Shown: positions 13,212-21,198 of the stretch, in pieces | Position numbering within the stretch: the first letter of the stretch is position 1 | Layout of the letters: each line of letters begins with the position of its first letter | Origin: Rathayibacter sp. SW19 | Lineage (GTDB): Bacteria; Actinomycetota; Actinomycetes; Actinomycetales; Microbacteriaceae | Reading direction: 5' to 3' | Assembly: GCF_030866825.1 (NCBI RefSeq) | Contig: NZ_CP133020.1 | Span: 4,588,001-4,652,000 of the forward strand | Length of the DNA: 64,000 nt | Translations under genes and position numbers: made by a program | Notes under the pieces: generated by a model | Seen by the model: only the letters and a program-made list of their open reading frames with translations | What the model was told of the DNA's origin: nothing | Database searches by the model: none

Positions 13212-15823
13212 CACGCCGCCGTCACCACCCCAGCGCCGCCGTCCACGGTGACGCGCTGCCCCGTGCGCAGCGTTCGCGTCCCCTCCCCCGTACCCATAAT
13301 CGCGGGGATGCCGATCTCGCGCGCCACGATCGCCGCATGCGAACCGATGCCGCCCGTATCCACCACGACAGCCGCAGCGCTCTGGAACAGTGGGGTCCAC
13401 GCCGGGTTCGTGTATGGGCAGACCAGAATCTCACCCGGGCGCAGCGAGCCGAATTCGTCCGGCCCGCTAATGACGCGCACCGTTCCGGTCGCTCGCCCTG
13501 CGCAGGCCGGCGTTCCGCTGACCAACGCATTCTCGTCACGGCGTGGGCGCCCGAAGATCGCCGCGTAGTCGACCATGCGAACGGATGCGAGTTGCTCGCG
13601 TTTCAGCATCCGCGCCGTCGCGACCGCGCACAACTCCGCAGCCTGCGTCGGCGTGAGGGTCGCGACCTCCCCGACCGTCTCGATCTCGCCGAGTCGCAGG
13701 TGGAAGACATCCGCCGGCTCTGACAACACCCCTGCACCGCGCAGACGCACACCGATCTCGAGCAGAGCGCGCCGCAGCGGCGGCAGCGTGCGCATGAATG
13801 CGTCGTGGGAGTCCTCCCGGAATCCGATGCCGGCCCGAGCCGCCCGGATGCGCCACTGCATCCGTTCGCGCGCCTTCGGTGACTGCAGCCGGCGATGCGC
13901 GAACAGCGCTTCCTCGGCATCCGCCGCCCGCGTCGCTGCCGCGCGTTCGCTGTCGTCGGAGGCGAGCAGCGCAATCAGCCCGAGCACGGTTTCGGGAGCC
14001 TCGCTCCAGGTCGGTGAGGAGGCGAGCACCGGGCTGATCGTCTCACGGTGCCCGTACTGCTGGAGGTACTCGGCGAAGGCGCTCGTGAAACCCGCAAACG
14101 CCGGATCGCTGGTGACGCGCTCAAGAGCGGCACGCGCATCCCGCTCGGTGAGGAGGCTGCGGAGCGTCGCATCCGCCCGAACGGTCTCGGCAAGTTCGCT
14201 GAGGCGTTCGTTTCCGCGTGCGGTAATCGTCGGGGCGCCGATGATGAGATCAGCCATCAGCCGCGTGCGCCGTACGCGGGTGAGCGCGAGACGCAGGCGA
14301 ATGATCGCCACCCCCATGCCCGGCAGATACTGCGTGCGCAGCGTCGTGATCGGGTCGACCAGGTCGAGGGCGGCGTGAACGGATGCGACGAGCTCCGGCC
14401 AGCTCGCTGCGGCCGGATCGCTGCGGGTGAGCTCCTGCAGCCGCCGTTCGAAGTCGGCGTAGCGCGGGTCGGTGGTCCAGCGCGCCGGATCGTAGCGCCG
14501 CGCGCGGCTCAGCACGCTGAACGGCGCCTTGACCACATGCCCGGTCGGTGACGGCATCGGCGGCACGAACTGCACGACGACGCCGTCCTCTTCGGGAAGA
14601 ATTCGATCGAAATTCGAACGGATGCCGACACTCGCCATCACGCGACCCATCATTCCGAGCGGGCCGTACGGAATCCAGGTGTCCATGTCGAGAGGGTACG
14701 GGCGCACGCTGAAGTAGTCGCTGAAGACGCTGCCGATGAGCCGTTGCACACGATTCAGTTTCTGCGGGATCGGCAGCGCCGTCATCGGTCGGGCCTGCAG
14801 CAGCGCGAGCTGGTTGCCCGCGATCGCCCATTCGATGTCCTGTGGGCCGTCGAAAAGCTTCGATATCGCCGTGCCGAGAGACGCCAGTTCTGCTAGTGCG
14901 GCGTGGGACAGCAACGGCTTGCTCGCCGGGTTGTCCGTCGAGCTGCCGACCGGGGCACCGGCGACTGGGGCACCGGCGGCGGGGGCACCGGCGGCGGCGG
15001 CGGCCGGGTTGCTGGCCTGGGCTGCGGCAGGGGCGCCCTCGGCCTGCATGACGACTTCGGTGCGTGTGATGCCTCCGTGCCCGTCGCTGCTGATGATGAC
15101 TTCGCGTTTGCCTGGTGAGAATTCGAGAGTGCGGCCAGTGCGGTCGATCACGTAGTGGTCCGGTGTGACGAGGCCGGAGACGACCACTTCGCCGAGCCCG
15201 GCGCTGGCGTCGATCACGAGGTGGTCGCGGGCGCCGGTCACCGGATCGGCGGTGAAGAGCACGCCGGCGACATCCGCCGGAATCAGGGACTGCACGACGA
15301 CGGCGATCGCCACCTCGGCCGGGTCGATTGACAGCCGCCGGCGGTAGGCGATTGCCCGTTCGTTCCAGAGCGACGCCCAACACGCGCGCACTGCATCGAG
15401 CACCGCCTCAGCACCGACCACGCCGAGGTAGGTGTCTTGCTGACCGGCGAATGCTGCGCCTGGGAGGTCTTCAGCGGTCGCACTGGAACGCACGGCGACT
15501 GTGCCGCCAAGCCGGGTGTAGGCATCCGTAATCGCTGTGGCGATGTGCTTAGGCAGTTCGAGCGCCGTGATCGCAGCGCGCAGTGCGGCGCCGTCGCTCG
15601 TCGCAAGCGCGGGATCCTGTGTGCTCAAGCCGGCAGCAGTCAGCGCGGAGCAGTACGCGTCTGTCGTGACAATGAAGCCGGGCGGAACGGGGAAGCCGGC
15701 ACGAATCAGCTCACCCAGATTGGCGCCTTTGCCGCCGGCCAGTGCGATGTCGTTGCGGCCGACCGAGCCTAGGTCGACGACGGTGTGCGTCGACGCGGGC
15801 GCTGGTCTCGGCTCTGTCGGCAC
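13211..15823 (-). CDS. PEP-synthase-like phosphotransferase, probable rifampicin phosphotransferase
   Basis: This 870-residue three-part enzyme has a PEP-synthase-type ATP-grasp N-terminus (GGKGANLGELIRAGFPVPPGF, VAVRSSATAEDLPGAAFAGQQDTYL, SLIPADVAGVLFTADP, DIEWAI and LLQARPMT), a ~400-residue helical middle, and a C-terminal swivelling phosphohistidine domain with GGIGSHAAIVARE. The catalytic His is at about residue 829. Size, domain order and His position match rifampicin phosphotransferases, which use ATP to phosphorylate the antibiotic. A true PEP synthase would have an additional C-terminal PEP barrel, absent here. An Ala/Gly/Pro-rich insert (residues ~268-300) comes from tandem repeats at 14949-14999. 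Substrate specificity is inferred. Confidence 0.75.
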   Translation of the reverse strand: MPTEPRPAPASTHTVVDLGSVGRNDIALAGGKGANLGELIRAGFPVPPGFIVTTDAYCSALTAAGLSTQDPALATSDGAALRAAITALELPKHIATAITDAYTRLGGTVAVRSSATAEDLPGAAFAGQQDTYLGVVGAEAVLDAVRACWASLWNERAIAYRRRLSIDPAEVAIAVVVQSLIPADVAGVLFTADPVTGARDHLVIDASAGLGEVVVSGLVTPDHYVIDRTGRTLEFSPGKREVIISSDGHGGITRTEVVMQAEGAPAAAQASNPAAAAAGAPAAGAPVAGAPVGSSTDNPASKPLLSHAALAELASLGTAISKLFDGPQDIEWAIAGNQLALLQARPMTALPIPQKLNRVQRLIGSVFSDYFSVRPYPLDMDTWIPYGPLGMMGRVMASVGIRSNFDRILPEEDGVVVQFVPPMPSPTGHVVKAPFSVLSRARRYDPARWTTDPRYADFERRLQELTRSDPAAASWPELVASVHAALDLVDPITTLRTQYLPGMGVAIIRLRLALTRVRRTRLMADLIIGAPTITARGNERLSELAETVRADATLRSLLTERDARAALERVTSDPAFAGFTSAFAEYLQQYGHRETISPVLASSPTWSEAPETVLGLIALLASDDSERAAATRAADAEEALFAHRRLQSPKARERMQWRIRAARAGIGFREDSHDAFMRTLPPLRRALLEIGVRLRGAGVLSEPADVFHLRLGEIETVGEVATLTPTQAAELCAVATARMLKREQLASVRMVDYAAIFGRPRRDENALVSGTPACAGRATGTVRVISGPDEFGSLRPGEILVCPYTNPAWTPLFQSAAAVVVDTGGIGSHAAIVAREIGIPAIMGTGEGTRTLRTGQRVTVDGGAGVVTAA

Positions 15824-15839
15824 GATTCGGCTCTCCTTG

Positions 15840-15864
15840 AATAGAGAACTGCACGTTCTCTATT
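15840..15864. promoter_or_regulatory. Perfect 10-bp inverted repeat, probable TetR operator
   Basis: AATAGAGAAC-N5-GTTCTCTATT lies 16 bp upstream of the phosphotransferase start on the minus strand. Its symmetry and position fit an operator for the TetR protein encoded at the end of the same operon. The rifamycin-associated element known from other rph genes was not seen. Confidence 0.75.
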
Positions 15865-16017
15865 GCAATGATCGCATACTGCTGGGTCGAGTGCGCAGAT
15901 GTGCCGAGTTGTGACGGTAGACCAAAGTCCGGGGATTTTCGCTCGAGTTCGACTGCGGCCAGATTCCTGCCGCTCACTACGATCGGCAAATCACGCTCGT
16001 AATGGTGGACCAGTACC

Positions 16018-16398
16018 GCTCAATATGGTGGACTGGGCGTGCTCAAAATGGCTGGATGACTACATCGAGCATCGAACGAATCATCACGCACGACTTCACC
16101 GAACAGGGACACCGCATCCGTCGGCCTGAGCTGCTTCGAGGTTGATTGCCAGGTTACGCCTCGACCATGATGGGGGTGCGAGATTGACTTCATCATCCGC
16201 CGGGGACACGCAGAAGCAGTGGGTGTGGAGGTGAAACTCAAATCCGCGATCACCGACCATGACGTTCGACACCTGCACTGGCTGAAGGCCACGCTACCCA
16301 ACCAAATAGTCGACCTCGTCGTCATCAACACAGGCGCACACGCCTATCGTCGACAGGATGGCGTTGCGGTCGTCCAGCTCGCGCTGCAAACCGCCTGA
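16018..16398 (+). pseudogene. Remnant of a DUF4143 AAA ATPase
   Basis: KWLDDYIEHRTNHHAR at 16048-16095 resembles the WFDSYLxRLIxRDxR helix after the ATPase core. The in-frame stretch 16177-16398 (EIDFIIRRGHAEAVGVEVKL, then SAITDHDVRHLHWLKATL and a VDLVVIN strand) is the C-terminal nuclease-like half of DUF4143 proteins. The AAA core and most of the middle are absent and the two pieces are out of frame. An intact relative is encoded at 25803-27047. The rest of 15865-16017 shows no gene. Confidence 0.7.
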
Positions 16399-16439
16399 GG
16401 AACTCAACGCCGGCGCGGCGAATGCGCGAACGATTCGGG

Positions 16440-16865
16440 TTACGGATACAGCCCGAACTGTATGAGGCACGCGATCAGGCCTTTCGTGAGCGGCAGCGTA
16501 CGCAGCTCGTCAGCCATGAACCAGCCCGCGTCCGCCGCATCGTCGGCCGCGATCGGGTGGGCGCCGGCGTGACCGCCCGCCGAGTTTGCAGCGTCGGCCA
16601 GCTCGGCCGAAAAGTCGTGGATCTCGAAGACGCGGCCGTCCGCGGTCGGTGATTCGAAGCATCCGACTTCGCGGGTCACCCGCACGACCAGCCCGGTCTC
16701 CTCGAGCACTTCGCGTTCAGCAGCTTGGGCAAGGGTCTCGGCCGGCTCGAGTTTTCCGCCCGGGATGCTCCATCGGCCGGCTTGCGGTTCGTCGCTGCGC
16801 AACACCAGCAGAAACCGTCCGTCGCTGTCCTTGACGACCGCCCCTGCTGCAAGCACCCGATCCAT
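16440..16865 (-). CDS. NUDIX hydrolase
   Basis: This 141-residue protein has a complete Nudix box, GGKLEPAETLAQAAEREVLEE followed by TG (positions ~36-58), which binds Mg2+ and hydrolyses nucleoside diphosphate derivatives. The N-terminal strand VLAAGAVVKDSDGRFLLVLR and substrate-facing RWSIPGG fit the ADP-ribose/MutT-like branch; exact substrate is unknown. The ATG at 16865 is preceded by TACACT six bases upstream, so it is probably leaderless. Confidence 0.9.
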   Translation of the reverse strand: MDRVLAAGAVVKDSDGRFLLVLRSDEPQAGRWSIPGGKLEPAETLAQAAEREVLEETGLVVRVTREVGCFESPTADGRVFEIHDFSAELADAANSAGGHAGAHPIAADDAADAGWFMADELRTLPLTKGLIACLIQFGLYP

Positions 16866-16951
16866 GGCTCGAGTGTACGGTCAGCCGCGTGTGCGACCCG
16901 GAAAGTGGTGCACAAGCTGCGCCAGCCGGATGTTGCTGGCGATATGCGACG

Positions 16952-17965
16952 TCATCTGCGCCGGGGCGGCGCCGCACTCTCCCTGATCACAAGAGTAGGC
17001 AGTTCCGACGAGAACTTCCGAACCTTTTCGCCCGCGAGCAACCCCGCGAGGAGTCCATAGGCGCGGGATCCGAGACCGACGAAATCCTGCTTGACGGTGG
17101 TCAGGGCCGGCGTCCACATCGCTGAAAGCGGGTGGTCGTCGAAGCCGACCACGCTCACATCCCCGGGGATTGACTTGCCACCCTCGCGAAGTCCTCGCAT
17201 GACTCCGATCGCGATCTCGTCATTCCCGCAGAACACGGCCGTGACATCGTCGCATTCTGCGATCTGCTTGCCGATTTCACGGCCGGTCTGAGGGTCCCAC
17301 GTTGCATCGAAGATAGCCGGAACCAGCGCTCCACGCTTGAGCAGCGCGCGTCGCCACCCTGTCGTGCGACCGTCTTCCTTCCGAGAGGGTGGAACACGAA
17401 CGTGATGTACTGTATCGTGACCGAGCCCAAGCAGGTAGTCCACAACTTCTTCGGCGGCTGTCGCCTCGTCGAGCACGGCCTGCGGTACGCCGGTTTCACG
17501 AACGCCGGAGATCGAAACGGTCGGGATGTCTTTCGGCAGGCGATGCAGTAGGGCGACCCCTGGCGGGTCGAACTTCAGAACGATGATTCCCGCGATCGAC
17601 TGCCCAAGAACGAGTGCAACCGCACGATCGACCGCCACATCATCCGCCGATTCCACCACGGAGATCGTGACCGAGAAGCCGTGCGCTCTCGCTGTCTCTT
17701 CGATGCCTCGAATCGTTTCCGCGTATCCGTATCGAGACGTGTCGCCGGCAACAATCGCAATCAGACGCGGCTGGCCCGCGACCAGAACGCGGGCGGCGGC
17801 CGATGGCCGGTAATTCAGGTACTCGATGGCTCGAAGGACTCGACGGCGCTTGTCGTCGGACACGTTTGCCGCGCCTGTCAGAACACGTGACACAGTCGGT
17901 ACAGAAACGCCGGCCTCACGCGCCACATCCCCGATTACGGGAGGCTTCGGCGCTGTTTTGGACAT
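16952..17965 (-). CDS. LacI-family regulator of the alpha-galactoside operon
   Basis: This 337-residue protein has an N-terminal LacI helix-turn-helix (IGDVAREAGVSVPTVSRVL, NVSDDKRRRVLRAIEYLNY) with hinge helix SAAARVLVAG, followed by a periplasmic-binding-protein-like sensor domain (IAIVAGDTSRYGYAETIRGI, DEIAIGVMRGL, SVVGFDDHPLS). It is the last gene of the galactoside cluster in the same orientation. Two LacI-type half-symmetric operators lie before the first gene at 23392-23440, so it likely represses the operon until a galactoside is present. ATG at 17965 follows GAGGG; ATG at 17977 is also possible. Confidence 0.9.
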   Translation of the reverse strand: MSKTAPKPPVIGDVAREAGVSVPTVSRVLTGAANVSDDKRRRVLRAIEYLNYRPSAAARVLVAGQPRLIAIVAGDTSRYGYAETIRGIEETARAHGFSVTISVVESADDVAVDRAVALVLGQSIAGIIVLKFDPPGVALLHRLPKDIPTVSISGVRETGVPQAVLDEATAAEEVVDYLLGLGHDTVHHVRVPPSRKEDGRTTGWRRALLKRGALVPAIFDATWDPQTGREIGKQIAECDDVTAVFCGNDEIAIGVMRGLREGGKSIPGDVSVVGFDDHPLSAMWTPALTTVKQDFVGLGSRAYGLLAGLLAGEKVRKFSSELPTLVIRESAAPPRRR

Positions 17966-17996
17966 TGCCCTCAGCATAGCGACGATGTGTCTGGCG

Positions 17997-18845
17997 TCAC
18001 TTCACCGCTCCGCTGGTGATACCCGAGATGATTTTGCGCTGCATCACCGTGAAGGTGATCAGCAGCGGAAGGCTCATCAGAATGATGTACGCGAAGATGA
18101 GATGCCAGTTCTGCAAGTACAGACCAGAGCTCGCCACCTGGTAGAGGTTCAGCGGTAGCGTATCCAGCCGCCCGCCTACGACGAACAGAGCATAGAATAC
18201 GTCGTTCCAGATATAGAGGCAGATCAGGATCGTCGCCGTCGCCAGCGTCGGCCCGAGCAGCGGCAGGATCACGCGGAAGAAGGTTTTCACGGGTCCGGCG
18301 CCGTCGACGCGCGCTGCCTCTTCAAGTTCGACAGGGATCGTGCGAACAAATCCGGTTACGAAAAAGATGACAGTCGAGAGATACATGCCCATGTACACGC
18401 CGATCATGCCGAGCGCTGTTCCGGCGAGCCCGATCTGACGAAGGAGGAGCACGATGGTGACGACGGCCGGTGGAAGCACGATGCCGCTGATCGCCAACGC
18501 GTAGACGAATGCGATCGGTTTGCTGCGACGGCGGGCGAGGATCCAGGATGCCATAGCACCCAGGATGAGGACGCCTGCGACTGACGGCACCATGATGAGC
18601 AGGCTCCCGAAGAATGCCGGGAGCATCCGGCCCTGATCGATAACGGTGGCAAAGTTCTGGAGCAGTTGCCAATGAGTGGGCAGCGCCAGGCTCGGATTGA
18701 GGGCCTCGGCCTGATTCTTTCCGGCGGTCACGATTACCAGCCAAAACGGCACTCCGAGGAGGATGACGACCAGGGCGATGGCCGCGACCGGTTGGATAAA
18801 ACGTGCGGGTCTGAAGCGGGTTCGCCCCTGAACAGCGGTGCTCAC
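17997..18845 (-). CDS. Sugar ABC transporter permease, CUT1 family (MalG-like)
   Basis: This 282-residue inner-membrane permease has six predicted segments. The EAA loop is ELEEAARVDGAGPVKTFFRV followed by ILPLLGP, which contacts the ATPase. GTG at 18845 overlaps the stop of the upstream permease (GTGA), with AGAGAGGA six bases before it. It pairs with the MalF-like gene and the binding protein. No ATPase gene is in the cluster, so a shared MsiK-type ATPase elsewhere is likely, as in many actinobacteria. Confidence 0.92.
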   Translation of the reverse strand: MSTAVQGRTRFRPARFIQPVAAIALVVILLGVPFWLVIVTAGKNQAEALNPSLALPTHWQLLQNFATVIDQGRMLPAFFGSLLIMVPSVAGVLILGAMASWILARRRSKPIAFVYALAISGIVLPPAVVTIVLLLRQIGLAGTALGMIGVYMGMYLSTVIFFVTGFVRTIPVELEEAARVDGAGPVKTFFRVILPLLGPTLATATILICLYIWNDVFYALFVVGGRLDTLPLNLYQVASSGLYLQNWHLIFAYIILMSLPLLITFTVMQRKIISGITSGAVK

Positions 18846-19780
18846 AGCACATCCTCTCTCTTGCGAAGAACGCGAATGACGGGAAACGCGAGAATCGTCA
18901 CCATCAAGAAGAGCGCAAGGCTCATCGTCGTCGCCTGGGCAAACAGGCCCTGGCCGAATGTGCGGAAGATGAAGATGTTGAGGAGTTCCGTCGTGCCACC
19001 CGGGCCACCCGCCGTCGTTGCCTGCACGATGTCGAATCCGTTCATCGAACCGAGCAGTGCTGTGGCAACGTTGAATGTTACGGCGGGGGCCAGCAGAGGA
19101 AAGCGGATCGCTCGGAAGCTGTTCCACCAGCTCGATCCGTCGATGCGAGCGGCTTCGAGGATGTCTTCATTGATTGTCTTGAGCCCGGCGAGGTAGATCA
19201 GCATCGACAGTCCCATCCATTTCCACGCATGGATGATGGCGACAACGAGGATCGTCCACGTCGTGCTTCCGAGCCACGCGATTGCCACATGCTGCCCCGT
19301 CACGAAACTCAGGATCTGATTGAGGCCACCGGCCGGCTTGAGCAGGGCCTGAAAAATGTAACCGACTGCGAGCGCAGACATGACAACGGGCACGAAAAAT
19401 GCCACGCGGGCGAATCGATTGACTCGCGTGTCCCGTTCTAGGACGAGAGCGAGAATGAGCCCGAACACGTTCTGAAAGATCGCGACGAGCACGGCATAGA
19501 TGAGCGTGATCCGAAGGTCGGCCAGCAGACTGCCATTGGTGAACAAGGAGACGAAATTGTCGAAGCCGACGAAATCGATGGCGCTGTGGAAGCTCGACCA
19601 GTTCGTGAACGCATAGACGAAATTGAACACCGTCGGAATGAAGAAGAATACGACGAGGATCGCCAATGCGGGGATCAGGAACCACGCTGGGTGGTCTTGC
19701 CGGCGGCGCCGGTAGGTCGTCCGTTGCGCGCGCAAGGCAGCGGCGGTCTCGCCTGGCGGCCGGGTGAGCTGTGCAGTCAT
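18842..19780 (-). CDS. Sugar ABC transporter permease, CUT1 family (MalF-like)
   Basis: This 312-residue permease has an N-terminal membrane segment (AWFLIPALAILVVFFFIPTV) and the EAA motif DILEAARIDGSSWWNSFRAI followed by RFPLLAP. It forms a heterodimer with the MalG-like permease encoded next. ATG at 19780 is chosen because GAAAGG lies eight bases upstream; longer in-frame sequence to 19837 has no such site. It is 67 bp downstream of the binding-protein gene, in the same operon. Confidence 0.92.
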   Translation of the reverse strand: MTAQLTRPPGETAAALRAQRTTYRRRRQDHPAWFLIPALAILVVFFFIPTVFNFVYAFTNWSSFHSAIDFVGFDNFVSLFTNGSLLADLRITLIYAVLVAIFQNVFGLILALVLERDTRVNRFARVAFFVPVVMSALAVGYIFQALLKPAGGLNQILSFVTGQHVAIAWLGSTTWTILVVAIIHAWKWMGLSMLIYLAGLKTINEDILEAARIDGSSWWNSFRAIRFPLLAPAVTFNVATALLGSMNGFDIVQATTAGGPGGTTELLNIFIFRTFGQGLFAQATTMSLALFLMVTILAFPVIRVLRKREDVL

Positions 19781-19847
19781 CGGAATTGCCTTTCTCGCGT
19801 CTGGCGGGCGCCAGCTCTGCGCTGACACCCGCCACACGCTGCCTGGC

Positions 19848-21161
19848 TTAGAAGCCCTTGACGCCCTGAGCCTTGGCCAATTGCGCGAACTGTGCCTGGG
19901 TTGTCTGAGCGACCTGAACCGGAGTCTTCGTGCCCTGGATCATATCGGCCAAGTTGAGGTACAGATCGGGGTTTGCGACCGCCAGCGCCTGCATTGATCC
20001 AACGGATCCGTCGATCGAGGCCGCCACGTCTTTCAGCGCCTGCGGCACGTTGTTCGGTGTGGCCACTCCCTTGATCAGCGACACTGTCGACTGAGCCGTC
20101 ACGAAGCTCTTGTAGCCGTCACCGAGCCAGTAGGACAGGAACTGTCGGGCCGCCGCTTCCTTCTTCCCGTCTCCGGTCTTGAAGGCTACGAGCGCGTTCG
20201 ACTGATCTGGAATGAAGGTGCCCACGTTGCCCTTCGGTGAGATCGGGAAGAAACCGATCTTCTTGTCGAGCTCGGCCGTGCTGGCACTGGCCTGCAGTTC
20301 GCCGAAGAACGAGTTCACCTGCATCACCATCGCAGCTTTACCACCCAGCAGCGCAGCGCCCTGGTCGACGAAGGTGGCCGTCTTGATATCCGCGTTGAAT
20401 AGTCCGTCGCTGATCAGCTTCTGATAGTTGTTGATCGCATCCTGAATGGTCGGGTCGGTGAACTTCTCTTGGTTGGCGTTGACCTTGTCCCACAAACCGG
20501 CTTTCGCAGCGTCGGCTAGTTGCGCCTGCACCCACCACTGGGTTGCCCACTTGTCGCCGCCCATCTCGTAGAACGGGTCGACCCCCTTGGCCTTCAACTG
20601 CTGCGCGAGCGCGATGAACTCGTCCCAGTTCTTCGGAGTCGTTGTGATCCCGTTGGCCGCGAAGACGTCCTTGTTGTAGTACACGCCGATCACGGCGGGC
20701 GTTGTGACCAGTGCCGCGTACCGGGTGTTGTCCAGGCTGCCGGTGATATCAGCGAGGTTGCCCGTGTAGTTCTTCACCCACGGTGCGCCGTTGAGCGACT
20801 GCAGATTCGTCTTCGCGTTCAGCGCCGTGAGTTCGGATGCCGTGGGCTGCCAGAATGCCAGGTCCGGCTTGTCGCCGGTGGCGACCTTCGTCTGGATGCC
20901 CTGCTCATACGGGTCGGGAATCGTTACGACGTTGACAGTCGCGCCGGTCAGCTTCTCAAAGCCGGCGATGACGCTATCAGCCGTCTTATTCGAATTCTGT
21001 GCGGCCCATATCGTGAGCGACACGCCGTTGAGTTTTGTGTTCTGGGCCGGCCAGGCCGTGGACGTGCTGCTGTTTCCACCGGATCCGGGGTCGCTGCATC
21101 CTGACAGAATCAGGGCAGCTGCGGTCGCTATTACAGCGGCGCGTTTCCAGGCGATCTTCAT
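19848..21161 (-). CDS. Extracellular sugar-binding lipoprotein of the galactoside ABC transporter
   Basis: This 437-residue lipoprotein has a signal peptide with lipobox LILSGC (cleavage before Cys ~21). The rest is a family 1 solute-binding protein: VSLTIWAAQNSNKTADSVIAGFEKLTGATVNVV, then the DLAFWQP and GVYYNKDVFAANGI motifs. ATG at 21161 has AAGGAG nine bases upstream. It delivers an oligosaccharide, probably an alpha-galactoside given the adjacent GH36 gene, to the two permeases that follow. Confidence 0.92.
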   Translation of the reverse strand: MKIAWKRAAVIATAAALILSGCSDPGSGGNSSTSTAWPAQNTKLNGVSLTIWAAQNSNKTADSVIAGFEKLTGATVNVVTIPDPYEQGIQTKVATGDKPDLAFWQPTASELTALNAKTNLQSLNGAPWVKNYTGNLADITGSLDNTRYAALVTTPAVIGVYYNKDVFAANGITTTPKNWDEFIALAQQLKAKGVDPFYEMGGDKWATQWWVQAQLADAAKAGLWDKVNANQEKFTDPTIQDAINNYQKLISDGLFNADIKTATFVDQGAALLGGKAAMVMQVNSFFGELQASASTAELDKKIGFFPISPKGNVGTFIPDQSNALVAFKTGDGKKEAAARQFLSYWLGDGYKSFVTAQSTVSLIKGVATPNNVPQALKDVAASIDGSVGSMQALAVANPDLYLNLADMIQGTKTPVQVAQTTQAQFAQLAKAQGVKGF

Positions 21162-21198
21162 TGAACTGCGCTCCTTGTATGACGTAGCATCGCTGACG

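Noticed and set aside
11766..13568. A 600-codon open frame on the plus strand
   Set aside because: It runs through three unrelated regions (monooxygenase remnant, antisense TetR and antisense phosphotransferase). Only residues ~75-150 resemble a real protein, and the rest has shadow composition.
15824..15900. Rifamycin-associated element upstream of the rph-like gene
   Set aside because: The expected GGGGCTTGC-N-GCAAGCCCC-type palindrome is absent; the palindrome present is AT-rich and unrelated.
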